47,731 nucleotides of DNA from the NCBI GenBank assembly GCA_023409995.1, contig JAEYQN010000130.1, positions 1 to 47,731 on the forward strand, read 5' to 3'. A program made the translations under genes and the position numbers. Shown piece by piece: positions 1 through 10,401 of this stretch (position 1 is its first letter; every line of letters begins with the position of its first letter). The DNA is from Cyanobacteria bacterium OH_CBB_238 (GTDB lineage Bacteria > Cyanobacteriota > Vampirovibrionia > Gastranaerophilales > Gastranaerophilaceae). The notes beneath the pieces are model-generated. The model was given only the letters and a program-made list of their open reading frames with translations. It did no database searches and was not told the DNA's origin.

Positions 1-444
1 ACTTGGTACTACGGTACTAGTTTTCCTTTTAGAGCATCTTTTGAATTAAGTGATGGCTCAACTATTTCTCCTGACCAATTGCTTACTATGCTAAAACCTA
101 TTATAGGCTCCGACAATGATGACACAACTAACATTGGTGGATCTGACACTATTAAATTCGGAGAGGGTATCTCAACAGAAAGCATTGTATTCGGTCAAAA
201 TGGAAATAATCTAACAATATCTTTCAACAACAATGAAGGCAATATTGAAATTGATAACTATTTTGCGGATGATGACCATAAAATAGAAAACATTGAGTTT
301 AACGATGGGGCTTTTTTAAACACGGAAGATATAAATAGCCTGATACAACAAGTAAATTCATATGCCACAAGTTCTGACATAATTATGTCAAATGTTGATG
401 AATCTAACATGAATCAAGATTTGCTAACTCTTGTTGCAAGTTAG
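1..444 (+). CDS. RTX-like secreted protein, C-terminal part (partial)
   Basis: The frame is open from base 1, so the start lies outside the window; 147 C-terminal residues are seen. The tail carries modules of the haemolysin-type calcium-binding-related kind: a DTIKFGEGI...V.F.Q.GNNLTISF core, then IEIDNYF and an IEFNDGAFLNTEDI ending. The first residues (FELSDGSTISPDQL) look like the end of an earlier copy, so at least two modules exist. The last ~50 residues are rich in S, N and acidic residues and end in hydrophobics (LLTLVAS), as in uncleaved C-terminal type I secretion signals. The tolC-hlyB-hlyD genes follow directly, so this is very probably their exported substrate. The effector domain is not visible, so the function is unknown. 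Confidence 0.8.
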   Translation, partial: TWYYGTSFPFRASFELSDGSTISPDQLLTMLKPIIGSDNDDTTNIGGSDTIKFGEGISTESIVFGQNGNNLTISFNNNEGNIEIDNYFADDDHKIENIEFNDGAFLNTEDINSLIQQVNSYATSSDIIMSNVDESNMNQDLLTLVAS

Positions 445-456
445 CTAATATATAAT

Positions 457-488
457 AAAAGGGTAAGTTAAACAAACTTACCCTTTTT
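457..488 (+). terminator. Hairpin terminator between RTX-like gene and tolC
   Basis: A perfect 13-bp stem (457-469 with 475-487, AAAAGGGTAAGTT paired to its complement) has a 5-base loop and ends in a run of T. It starts 13 bases after the stop of the RTX-like gene and ends 24 bases before tolC. There is no room for a full promoter between it and tolC, so the exporter genes probably depend on read-through. Confidence 0.8.
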
Positions 489-511
489 GAGACAGACAAT
501 AGTTTACGAAT

Positions 512-1843
512 ATGAAAAAGATACTACTACTTATAATATTTATATTTTTTATTAGAGAGAATGTTTACTCACAGCAAGTAAGCTATAATGATACGCTTGA
601 TGCTGCAATGCAGAACTCTTTTGACCTCAAAATCACACAACTAGATATAGGTATTAGCACTCAAAAAATAAAAGGTGCGCGAGCTGACTATTTTCCCAAA
701 ATTTCAGCTTACTCAACAACAGAATATACTAAAAATTTATTAAACTATCCAACGCCCGTTGCATATATTGGGAATGAGGTATTGTTGAATGACTCTCAAT
801 ATCAAAGTTCACTATCTCTTGGTTTAACTTATAACCTATTTGATTTTGGTATAAGAAAAAGTAAACTTGAAATAGCAAAAAAAGACAAACAGTCTCAAGA
901 AATAGAATACATTAAAGAACTCAGGGATTTAAAACTAAACTTATCTCAAACATATGCAAAAGCATTATACGCATATAAAGAACTCCACAACAAACAAGAA
1001 ATCCTCGTTGCAAGAACTGAATTATTTCAAATGCAAAAAAGATTGAATGAAGCAGGTAAGATTCCCAAAACAGAATCTTTATCTGAAGAAATAAAACTAT
1101 CTGCGTCAGAAAGTGAAAGAGATAAAGCAGCAAGTGACTATGCTAAATCATTAGAAGAACTGGCTTTTTTAACACAGACTAAATATGAAGCAGATAAAAC
1201 AGAATTAAATGACTTTGATATAAATGATATAGTTTTTGTGAACAATACGGTCAATTTAAAAGCCGAAAAGTCAACAATATTAGAGATAGAAGATACGCCA
1301 GAATATAAATTTTACAAGTCTGAAATAGAAAAAAAGCAAAAAGAACTTGATATAAAAAAGAAAGAAAATCTACCTCAATTTAATTTTCAATCAAATTACT
1401 ATTTCTATGGAACTGACCCTAATAGTTTAGCCAATTCATATGATAATCTTTCACAACGAGGTATAAAATTCAGATTAGTAGGATCACTTCCAATATTTGA
1501 CGGATTTAAAAATAAGAGCGAACGGGAAAGTCTCAAACTAGAAATCGAAAAATTAAAAATAACAAAAGAGCAAAAATTAGCTGAATTATATAAAAACTAT
1601 AATCAAATGCAACAAGATTCAATTTATTCAAAGATGCAGTTAAAAAACACATATAAAACTTTAGAGCTAGTAAACAGTAATATAGAAATGTTGGATAGAT
1701 TAGACAAGAACAAACTAATAGATAAGGTTGCTTATTTAAACTCAAAGATAGAACTACTAAACAAAAGACTAGAACTTGAACAAGCACAAATAAGTGACTA
1801 TTTAGCAACATACAAACTAGATGTATTAACAGATAATAATTAA
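512..1843 (+). CDS. tolC: TolC-family outer-membrane efflux protein
   Basis: The protein has 443 residues, the usual length of the TolC/OEP family. Residues 1-20 form a signal peptide (lysines, then a hydrophobic stretch). The mature part begins with a typical DTLDAAMQNSFDLKI helix and has a long charged helical region, then a second half with FNFQSNYYFYG and GSLPIFDGFKNKSERE, the family's duplicated pattern. Its expected role is the trimeric outer-membrane channel of a type I secretion system, joined to the HlyD-like and HlyB-like proteins encoded next. The gap to hlyB is 9 bases. No strong ribosome site precedes the ATG, which follows a terminator. The family is clear; the symbol is used in the broad sense. 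Confidence 0.88.
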   Translation: MKKILLLIIFIFFIRENVYSQQVSYNDTLDAAMQNSFDLKITQLDIGISTQKIKGARADYFPKISAYSTTEYTKNLLNYPTPVAYIGNEVLLNDSQYQSSLSLGLTYNLFDFGIRKSKLEIAKKDKQSQEIEYIKELRDLKLNLSQTYAKALYAYKELHNKQEILVARTELFQMQKRLNEAGKIPKTESLSEEIKLSASESERDKAASDYAKSLEELAFLTQTKYEADKTELNDFDINDIVFVNNTVNLKAEKSTILEIEDTPEYKFYKSEIEKKQKELDIKKKENLPQFNFQSNYYFYGTDPNSLANSYDNLSQRGIKFRLVGSLPIFDGFKNKSERESLKLEIEKLKITKEQKLAELYKNYNQMQQDSIYSKMQLKNTYKTLELVNSNIEMLDRLDKNKLIDKVAYLNSKIELLNKRLELEQAQISDYLATYKLDVLTDNN

Positions 1844-1852
1844 GGACAGAAT

Positions 1853-3958
1853 ATGCAAACCGGACTTATAGCTTTTGAAGTGGCTGCACGAATAAATCAA
1901 GTCGATGTAGATATAAGATCGATAACTAAAGAATATGCGATTGATTCTAATGAAATACCAAAAGAAGAACTTCTTAGAATAATAAAGAATAATGATTTTA
2001 AAGCAAAAATAAAAGAAATACGCATTGAACAACTACAATCGAGATATCCGCTTCCTGCAATAATAATAAACAAAGATGGTTCATATGACCTGTTATTAAA
2101 GTTAGATGAACCAAATAAAAAACTCCTAATATTTTCAAGCAACATAAAACAGGCAAAAGAGTTGACATATGAAGAATACAAAAATAACGCTAGTGGCGAG
2201 TTAATAATTCTATATCATAAACTATTTAATTCCCAAATTACATTTGGATTCAAATGGTTCTTTGCAGAAATAATGACATATAAAACGGTTATCTCTGAAG
2301 TTCTAATTGGATCATTTATTGTCCAATTGTTTGGTCTAGTCACTCCATTGTTTACTCAGGTAATATTAGACAAAGTAATAGTGCATCGAAGCCTAACAAC
2401 CCTTGATGTTCTAGCATTTGCATTTGTTGCCGTTATGATATTTGAATTGTTATTGAACCTATCTCGTAAATACATATTTGTACACACCGCATGTAAAATA
2501 GATGCAAAGCTAGGAGCAAAACTATTCAAACACCTCTTTTCTCTTCCATTCACCTACTTTGAGAATCGAAAAGTAGGAAATATTATTGCAAGGGTTCGTG
2601 AACTAGACCAAATAAGAGACTTTATAACAAATAAGTCGGTATCAGTAGTTATCGATTTATTTTTCTCGATAGTCTTCGTATTTATGATGTTTTTATACAG
2701 CATAAAACTTACATTTGTTGTTTTGGGCTTTGTCGGGCTGATAGCCATTCTCTATATAATAGTAACACCAGAGTTGAGAGCTAGACTTGAAAAGAAATTT
2801 CAAATGGGGGCACAATCCAATTCTTATCTTGTAGAATCAGTAACAGGGATTCAAACAGTAAAATCTTTGGCTATAGAAGGTTCCATGCAAAAGAAATGGG
2901 AAGATTACTTGGGTAACTACGTAAAATCAAGCTTTCAATTATCAAATATGGGAAATATTTCAGGCGCCTTATCCGGAACTTTTCAAAAGGCAATGACAAT
3001 ATGCATTCTATATATTGGTGTGAAGTTGGTAATAGACAATAAAATAACTATAGGACAATTAATAGCATTTCAAATGTTTGCAAACCAATTTTCTTCACCA
3101 GTACTTCGTCTTGTAAACTTGTGGAATGAACTACAACAAGCACTATTAGGCATTGACAGACTTGGAGACATATTAAATACCCCAATTGAAGTACAAGCAA
3201 GTAAAGCGATAACTCTTCCTCGAGTCAATGGGGCAGTGAGATTTGACAATATTTCTTTTAAATATCTAATAAATAGTCCAAACGTAATAAATGACTTTTC
3301 ATTAGATATCAAACCAGGAATGAGCGTTGGACTAGTCGGACGAAGCGGAAGTGGCAAAAGCACTATAACAAAATTAATACAGAGATTATACATCGCCAAT
3401 GAAGGTGCAATTTTTATTGATGGTGTAGATATAAAACACATGAATCCAACCTGGTTAAGACAAAATATTGGAGTAGTTCTTCAAGATAATTATTTATTTA
3501 GTGGAACTATTAGAGAAAATATAGCACTACCCAAACAAAGTGCTCCTATTGAATTAATTATAAAAATGGCAAAAATAGCAGGTGCAGATGAGTTTATCTC
3601 ACAACTTTCAGAAGGCTACGACACAATGGTTGGAGAAAGAGGCTCAACACTTTCGGGAGGCCAAAAACAGCGAATAGCAATTGCGCGAGCACTAATAACT
3701 GACCCTAGAATTTTAATAATGGATGAAGCAACGTCCGCGCTTGACTATGAATCAGAAAGAATAATTATGGATAACTTGGACTATATAAAAAAAGGACGAA
3801 CAACATTCATTATAGCCCATAGGCTTTCGACAGTAAGAAATTGCGACATTATAGTTGTTATGGATAAAGGAAAAGTTGTAGAAATTGGGTCACACGATGA
3901 GCTTATTTCAAAGCAGGGCTATTATAATTATCTAACACAACAACAAGCAATACATTAA
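1853..3958 (+). CDS. hlyB: Type I secretion ABC transporter, HlyB-like
   Basis: This 701-residue protein has an N-terminal C39-peptidase-like domain (about 1-125), an ABC exporter membrane domain (about 145-440) and an ATPase domain. Walker A GRSGSGKST lies near residue 496, signature LSGGQ near 600, Walker B ILIMDEA near 620 and the H-loop AHRLST near 656. The peptidase-like domain has neither the catalytic Cys (GLIAFEVAARI at that place) nor the His (DGSYDLLLK), so it should bind substrate without cleaving a leader, as HlyB does for RTX proteins. That agrees with an upstream substrate carrying a C-terminal signal. AAGGACAG precedes the ATG. It acts in the inner membrane with the adjacent HlyD-like and TolC-like proteins. 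Confidence 0.93.
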   Translation: MQTGLIAFEVAARINQVDVDIRSITKEYAIDSNEIPKEELLRIIKNNDFKAKIKEIRIEQLQSRYPLPAIIINKDGSYDLLLKLDEPNKKLLIFSSNIKQAKELTYEEYKNNASGELIILYHKLFNSQITFGFKWFFAEIMTYKTVISEVLIGSFIVQLFGLVTPLFTQVILDKVIVHRSLTTLDVLAFAFVAVMIFELLLNLSRKYIFVHTACKIDAKLGAKLFKHLFSLPFTYFENRKVGNIIARVRELDQIRDFITNKSVSVVIDLFFSIVFVFMMFLYSIKLTFVVLGFVGLIAILYIIVTPELRARLEKKFQMGAQSNSYLVESVTGIQTVKSLAIEGSMQKKWEDYLGNYVKSSFQLSNMGNISGALSGTFQKAMTICILYIGVKLVIDNKITIGQLIAFQMFANQFSSPVLRLVNLWNELQQALLGIDRLGDILNTPIEVQASKAITLPRVNGAVRFDNISFKYLINSPNVINDFSLDIKPGMSVGLVGRSGSGKSTITKLIQRLYIANEGAIFIDGVDIKHMNPTWLRQNIGVVLQDNYLFSGTIRENIALPKQSAPIELIIKMAKIAGADEFISQLSEGYDTMVGERGSTLSGGQKQRIAIARALITDPRILIMDEATSALDYESERIIMDNLDYIKKGRTTFIIAHRLSTVRNCDIIVVMDKGKVVEIGSHDELISKQGYYNYLTQQQAIH

Positions 3959-3971
3959 GATTGGAAAACAG

Positions 3972-5318
3972 ATGATTTATAAAATAAAAGAAAACATAAA
4001 TAAGTTCGTAAAAAAAGCAATAAATGTCGATGATTGCCACGAGTTTAAACCACTATTATCTGAAATACAAGATGAGCCAATAAGCCCTTTAGGAAGGTTT
4101 ACTTTTTGGACTATTGTCTCATTAATGATTATAACTGTTCTATGGCTAATAATAGGCAAGGTGGATATCGTTGTAAGCTCTAGAGGAATTGTTATACCTG
4201 ATGGAGAAGCAAAAATAATTCAACCTTTAGATACTGGGGTTATAAGCAATATTATTGCAAAAGAAGGAGATTATGTAAAAAAGGGTCAAGTATTGATGGA
4301 AATTGATCCGTCAACCACTGCACCTGAACTAGAATCAATACAAAAGAATTTAAGTGACACAAAGCTGGAAATTGACAGATTAGCAGCAAGCGCAGGAGGA
4401 AATCATTTCAGTGCTAAAAAATCTGATTCACAAATTGCAGAAGTACAGCAAAATATCTATGACGCAAGCATGAGTTCCTTGCATAACCAACTTGAATCTA
4501 AACGCCTAGAATTATCAAAAATTAACGATGAATTAAAATCAGCTAAAACAGAGAGAAATACAAACATTTCACTACTTACAAGTTTCGAAGACAAACAAAA
4601 AAGATTAAAAGACGTAATTGACGTAATTGCTTACGATGACTACGAGCAAGTTTCAAACCAAGTAAAGCAATATAAAACGGAAATTGCAAAGCTTAATTAT
4701 AAAATTAGCGAACTAAACTCCCAAAAAAAACAAGTCGCAAGTGAGATAAACACAATAAACGCCGATTTTAATTCAAAGAACCTTGAGCAACTTACCGAGA
4801 AAAACAAGCAAGTAAATGAGCTTCAATCTAGTGCGGAACAAATTATATTTAAAAACTCAAAGCAAAAAATTACAGCACCATGTGATGGCTATATTGATAA
4901 ACTACTTATACATACAGTAGGAGGAGTTGTTACACCGGCTCAGCAGCTATATGCGCTCACTCCTGCAAATACACCACTAATGATTAAAGCCACTGTAACC
5001 AATAAAGATATTGGATTCATAAAAGAAAGAATGCCAGTAAAAATTAAAATTGATACATTTGATTTTCAAAAATATGGGATGATTAAAGGTGAAGTTAAAA
5101 GTATTTCAAAAAATAGTATAAATGATGAAAAACTTGGACCTGTGTATGAAGTCTACGTGACACCTTTAACTAAAACCCTTTTAGTCGAAGGCAAAGAACA
5201 ATCAATAAGAACAGGTATGACTCTAAGTGCAGAAATTAACGTCGGAAAAAGACGGATCATAGAATTCTTTATATATCCCCTAATAAAGTATCTAGATGAA
5301 GGGATGAGTGTCAGATAA
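3972..5318 (+). CDS. hlyD: Type I secretion membrane fusion protein, HlyD-like
   Basis: The 448-residue protein starts with about 42 cytoplasmic residues, then one membrane helix (about 43-62). A lipoyl-like half (IIQPLDTGVISNIIAKEGDYVKKGQVLMEID, residues 82-112) is followed by a long coiled coil (about 115-275), the second lipoyl half (ITAPCDGYIDKL) and a beta-barrel domain ending in the HlyD-type region with RTGMTLSAEINVGKR near the C-terminus. It should bridge the HlyB-like ATPase and the TolC channel across the periplasm. The gene starts 13 bases after hlyB and runs up to the glycosyltransferase start, so all four genes look like one transcript. Confidence 0.93.
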   Translation: MIYKIKENINKFVKKAINVDDCHEFKPLLSEIQDEPISPLGRFTFWTIVSLMIITVLWLIIGKVDIVVSSRGIVIPDGEAKIIQPLDTGVISNIIAKEGDYVKKGQVLMEIDPSTTAPELESIQKNLSDTKLEIDRLAASAGGNHFSAKKSDSQIAEVQQNIYDASMSSLHNQLESKRLELSKINDELKSAKTERNTNISLLTSFEDKQKRLKDVIDVIAYDDYEQVSNQVKQYKTEIAKLNYKISELNSQKKQVASEINTINADFNSKNLEQLTEKNKQVNELQSSAEQIIFKNSKQKITAPCDGYIDKLLIHTVGGVVTPAQQLYALTPANTPLMIKATVTNKDIGFIKERMPVKIKIDTFDFQKYGMIKGEVKSISKNSINDEKLGPVYEVYVTPLTKTLLVEGKEQSIRTGMTLSAEINVGKRRIIEFFIYPLIKYLDEGMSVR

Positions 5319-5319
5319 T

Positions 5320-6552
5320 ATGAATATTTTATTTTTACACAGAAATTTTCCAGCACAATTCAGGTTTATCGCACAAAGTCTAGCTTCTGATAAAAACAAC
5401 GAAGTAGTTTTTATAACAAATAACGACAAGCTTGAGCTTAAGGGAATTCAAAAACTTGTTTATAAGACAAAGAGAGAAGTTCCAAAGGACTGTCACAGCT
5501 ATTTAAGGTTCTATGAAGATTCCATCATACATGCACAAGCTGCTGCTGAAGTCGCCTTAAGGTTAAAATCACAAGGGTTTAAACCAGATATAATATATGG
5601 GCATACCTGGGGTCCAACAATGTTTATGAAAGATATCTTTCCTGATGTCCCATTGCTATGCTATTTTGAATGGTTTTATAATGCACAAGATTCTGATGTG
5701 GATTTTAATAAAAAATCTCTAAATGAAAATTCCAAAGCGCAACTAAGGTGCAAGAATTCTCACCTTCTAGTTGACTTATACACCTGTGATGCAGGGATTT
5801 CCCCGACTAATTGGCAAAAAAATCAATTTCCGGCAACCTTTCACAACAAAATAAAAGTTATTCACGATGGGGTAGATACTGATTTTTGTAAGCCAGACCC
5901 AAGCGCAACTTTTACAGTAAAAGAAATGAATTTATCCTTAAGTAAAAAAGATGAAGTTATAACGTATGCTACTAGAGGAATGGAAGCTTATAGAGGCTTT
6001 CCTGAATTTATGAAAGCAGTAGAAAAACTCCTCAAAGAGCGACCAAATTTACATGTGGTTATCGCTGGAGAAGACAGGGTCTGTTATGGTCCAAAACTTA
6101 TTGGATCAACTTATAAACAAGAAGCATTAAAAAACCTTGATCTAGATTTAAACAGAATACATTTTGTTGGCGGTTTGCCACTTATCGAGTATGTAAAACT
6201 TTTACAAATATCAAAAGTTCATACATATTTAACATATCCATTTGTACTTTCGTGGTCTTTACTAGACGCTTTGTCTACTGGATGTTTAGTAGTTGCATCA
6301 GATACAAAGCCAGTCACTGAAGTGATAACCAATAATGAAAATGGACTACTTGTAGACTTCTTTGATATTAATGCGCTTGTTTCTAAAATAACATACGCAT
6401 TGGATAACCAACACGAACTAGAAACCATAAGGTATAACGCGAGAAAAACCATTTTGAACAATTATGCATTAACTGATCTATTGCCCAAACAAATTGAATA
6501 TATTAAAAGCTTAACAAGAAATATGCAAACGCAAATAAACTCAAGCCTTTAA
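5320..6552 (+). CDS. GT4-family glycosyltransferase
   Basis: The 410-residue protein is a GT-B glycosyltransferase of family 4. The N-terminal half begins MNILFLHRNFPAQFR and contains IIYGHTWGPT. The C-terminal half has KVIHDGVDTDFC, TYATRGMEAYRGFPEFM, VVIAGEDRVCYG, VGGLPLIEYVKLLQ and SWSLLDALSTGCLVVASDTKPVTEVI, the nucleotide-sugar binding end with a conserved acidic residue. I chose the ATG at 5320 because MNILFLHRNF is the normal N-terminus; a GTG at 5308 in the same frame, overlapping hlyD, is the alternative. It is the last gene of the secretion operon. It may modify the exported protein or a surface glycan; donor and acceptor cannot be read from the sequence. Confidence 0.85.
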   Translation: MNILFLHRNFPAQFRFIAQSLASDKNNEVVFITNNDKLELKGIQKLVYKTKREVPKDCHSYLRFYEDSIIHAQAAAEVALRLKSQGFKPDIIYGHTWGPTMFMKDIFPDVPLLCYFEWFYNAQDSDVDFNKKSLNENSKAQLRCKNSHLLVDLYTCDAGISPTNWQKNQFPATFHNKIKVIHDGVDTDFCKPDPSATFTVKEMNLSLSKKDEVITYATRGMEAYRGFPEFMKAVEKLLKERPNLHVVIAGEDRVCYGPKLIGSTYKQEALKNLDLDLNRIHFVGGLPLIEYVKLLQISKVHTYLTYPFVLSWSLLDALSTGCLVVASDTKPVTEVITNNENGLLVDFFDINALVSKITYALDNQHELETIRYNARKTILNNYALTDLLPKQIEYIKSLTRNMQTQINSSL

Positions 6553-6569
6553 CAGGTAGACTACCTGTA
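6553..6569. terminator. Palindrome between convergent genes, possible terminator
   Basis: ACAGGTA and TACCTGT form a 7-bp stem around GAC directly after the glycosyltransferase stop. It could end transcription in both directions, but no T-run follows on either strand, so this is weak. Confidence 0.3.
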
Positions 6570-6571
6570 AC

Positions 6572-6685
6572 TTACATCATTAAAAGCTCTCTATTTATTC
6601 CAGCTAAATCGATGGTTTTCTTAAGTTTTTCCAAGTTAATAAACATATCTAACTTGTTAGAATTAAGAACAGGCTCTCCAAACAT
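6572..6685 (-). CDS. Small 37-residue ORF downstream of tgt
   Basis: The ATG lies 10 bases after the tgt stop on the same strand, and the frame runs 38 codons to TAA. The product begins MFGEPVLNSNKLDMF and continues with an amphipathic NLEKLKKTIDLAGINRELL segment. It matches no family I know. There is no clear ribosome site, so translation would depend on coupling to tgt. It could be a remnant of a longer gene or chance. The balanced composition and tight spacing are the only arguments for it. Confidence 0.3.
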   Translation of the reverse strand: MFGEPVLNSNKLDMFINLEKLKKTIDLAGINRELLMM

Positions 6686-6695
6686 GAAATAATTA

Positions 6696-8274
<1,579 letters not shown>

Positions 8275-8302
8275 GGCTGCATCCTCCATTTTTCATTATT
8301 CC

Positions 8303-8331
8303 ATTAGAACATATTTATTAATTTTTTTCAA
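8303..8331 (-). promoter_or_regulatory. Predicted sigma-70-type promoter for ndk-tgt
   Basis: On the minus strand TTGAAA (8331-8326) and TCTAAT (8308-8303) are separated by 17 bases, about 30 bases upstream of the ndk start. This is motif matching in AT-rich DNA only. Confidence 0.4.
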
Positions 8332-8417
8332 TTATTCACAGCAATAGAGAACGCTGTAACGTGCCATTTAATGATTTTTAATGTATTATTTTCTTATTAA
8401 ATCCATGAGGAATAAAA

Positions 8418-10187
8418 ATGTCAGAAGATTATACAGCAATTGAAACAGCATTAGAATTAATTAATAAAAAGAACTTTATTGAAGCAAAAAACATTCTTGA
8501 AAATATAGTTCAAAGTAACCCAGATAATATTGAAGCTAATAAATCACTAGGATTATGCAATGTGAATCTGGGTGAATATCAGTCAGCAAAAGAAAATTTT
8601 GAAAGAGTTTTAGTACTGGACAAAAATGATGCAGTGGCTTGGTTTTATATAGGCTCGATTCTTGAAGCCCAAAATGAACTTCCTAAAGCAAAAGATGCGT
8701 TTGAAAAAGTTATTGAACTAAGAGAAGATTACGTTGATGCTTATAAAAGTCTTGGTGTCATCTATTTAAAGCTTCAAACACCACAAAAAGTAATTGATTT
8801 TTCAGACAAATTTGTAAACCTTGCACCTGACGACTATCAAACATTTTATATAACAGCACTTGCGAATATGAACTTAAAAAACACCAAAGTTGCAATTGAA
8901 TTATTTGAAAAAGCAATTCAACTAAACCCAAATCATGCCGTTCTTTTTAATAATCTTGGTACTGCGTATATTTCCGAAAAAGATCATGGTAAAGGGATTG
9001 ACTGTTTTAAAAAATCTATTGAGCTAGACTCAAATAACTCAACTGCATTTTATAACATTGGAATTGCATATCAATCTAACTTAAATCACAAAGATGCATA
9101 TATATATTTAAAAAAGGCCTATGAAGTTGACCCTACTCCTTTTTACTTAAATGCGGTTGCATTAGGAGCTTACAATGCAGGTGAATGGGAAGACGCGGCA
9201 AAATATTACACATCACTAATATATGCAAATCCTGAAAAACAGAACTATCAATATAATTTGGCTTGCATATATCAGGCAATGCAAGAGTATCAAAAAGCTA
9301 TTAGCTTACTGGAAAATCTTTCACTCCTAAACGCTAGTTCGACTCAAATTGCAGAAAAACTTGCAGATATTTATATTGAAACAAAGAACTTCGAGGCTGC
9401 AAAAAATGTATACGCCAGAATAATGGCAAAAGGAAAGGTCTCTACAGAAATATACTATCGCTTTGCAATGATCTGCGCGCAAACAAATGATATGGAAAAA
9501 GCAGAAAATATTCTTAAAAAAGTTATACAGCTCTCTCCAGACAATGCCGTAGCGCATAAAGACTTAGGAGTAATTTATCTCTCCAAAAGATTATTTGACT
9601 ACGCAAAGGAAGAATTCGAAAAAGCTTATAAACTGGACTCTAAAAATCCGGCAATTATATATGAAGTAGGAAACTACTGGCATGTAACAAACAATTATAA
9701 AGAGGCAAAAAAGTACTACGACAAAATTATAAAGTTAGGAGATATAAATAGCTCAACCGCCTTAAGCATTGGAATTAACTATCTGTCAATGAATAACTAC
9801 AAAAAGGCAATCAATATTTTATCAGAAGCACTTCAAGCTGATAGCCAAAATACTGAAATAATGCGCTATTTAGCTCAAGCATATTTTCTAGATAAAAAAT
9901 ATGAAATTGCAAAACAGTTGCTTGAAGATGCTTACTTTGTTGACCCAAGCATAGAAGTTGCAAATTTACTTGCAAAAATACTGTTAGAAACAAATGAGTT
10001 TGATTCAGCATTAAAGCTATTTAAGATTATTGATGAATCAGTGCCAAATAATACTGCAAATATAATAAACATGTCAAAATGTTATATAGGTATGCAAGAT
10101 AAAAAAAATGCAGGTGAGTTAATAGAAAAAGTTTTGGAAATATTACCCGAATCAGAAGACGCACTGAAGCTAAAACAACTATTGTAA
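8418..10187 (+). CDS. Tetratricopeptide-repeat protein
   Basis: This 589-residue protein is built almost wholly of TPR units, about 15-16 by the recurrence of A..FE.A..LDP.N..A....G..Y patterns, for example YQSAKENFERVLVLDKNDAVAW and AKDAFEKVIELREDYVDAYKSLG. There is no signal peptide or membrane segment, so it is probably a cytoplasmic scaffold. ATGAGGA lies just before the start. The gene is 51 bases upstream of the DUF5989-SxtJ-carbamoyltransferase trio and could be in the same transcript. TPR folds bind partners, but the partner cannot be named from sequence. Confidence 0.88.
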   Translation: MSEDYTAIETALELINKKNFIEAKNILENIVQSNPDNIEANKSLGLCNVNLGEYQSAKENFERVLVLDKNDAVAWFYIGSILEAQNELPKAKDAFEKVIELREDYVDAYKSLGVIYLKLQTPQKVIDFSDKFVNLAPDDYQTFYITALANMNLKNTKVAIELFEKAIQLNPNHAVLFNNLGTAYISEKDHGKGIDCFKKSIELDSNNSTAFYNIGIAYQSNLNHKDAYIYLKKAYEVDPTPFYLNAVALGAYNAGEWEDAAKYYTSLIYANPEKQNYQYNLACIYQAMQEYQKAISLLENLSLLNASSTQIAEKLADIYIETKNFEAAKNVYARIMAKGKVSTEIYYRFAMICAQTNDMEKAENILKKVIQLSPDNAVAHKDLGVIYLSKRLFDYAKEEFEKAYKLDSKNPAIIYEVGNYWHVTNNYKEAKKYYDKIIKLGDINSSTALSIGINYLSMNNYKKAINILSEALQADSQNTEIMRYLAQAYFLDKKYEIAKQLLEDAYFVDPSIEVANLLAKILLETNEFDSALKLFKIIDESVPNNTANIINMSKCYIGMQDKKNAGELIEKVLEILPESEDALKLKQLL

Positions 10188-10238
10188 AGTGGTTGTACAA
10201 AATTTTTAAAACTGATAGAATCCTAAAAAGGAGAAGCG

Positions 10239-10394
10239 ATGAAAAGACGATCATTTATTACAGAAATACTAAGTTTTTTATGGATGAGAAAAGCATATTG
10301 GATTCTTCCAGTTATCTTTTTCCTAATAATGCTAATAGTAGTAATTGCAGTCGGGTCTTCACCTGTATCACCCTTTATTTATACAATAATTTAG
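10239..10394 (+). CDS. DUF5989-family small membrane protein
   Basis: This 51-residue gene starts at an ATG 5 bases after AGGAG. The product begins MKRRSFITEILSFLWMRKAYW, followed by a single hydrophobic helix (about residues 22-39) and ends SPVSPFIYTII. The basic-aromatic N-terminus, one helix and the P-F-I/V-Y-T end match the DUF5989 family, whose members are often encoded beside SxtJ-like proteins and carbamoyltransferases, exactly the neighbours here (7 bases to the next gene). It is easy to miss because an overlapping ORF in another frame is longer. Its function is unknown; it may be a membrane partner of the SxtJ protein. Confidence 0.85.
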   Translation: MKRRSFITEILSFLWMRKAYWILPVIFFLIMLIVVIAVGSSPVSPFIYTII

Positions 10395-10401
10395 GTAATA
10401 A

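Noticed and set aside
5308..5319. GTG at 5308 as the glycosyltransferase start
   Set aside because: The conserved GT4 N-terminus begins at the ATG at 5320; the GTG remains a possible alternative but not preferred.
8336..8362. Short inverted repeat ACAGC...GCTGT between ndk and the TPR gene
   Set aside because: Only a 5-bp stem with a long loop, expected by chance.
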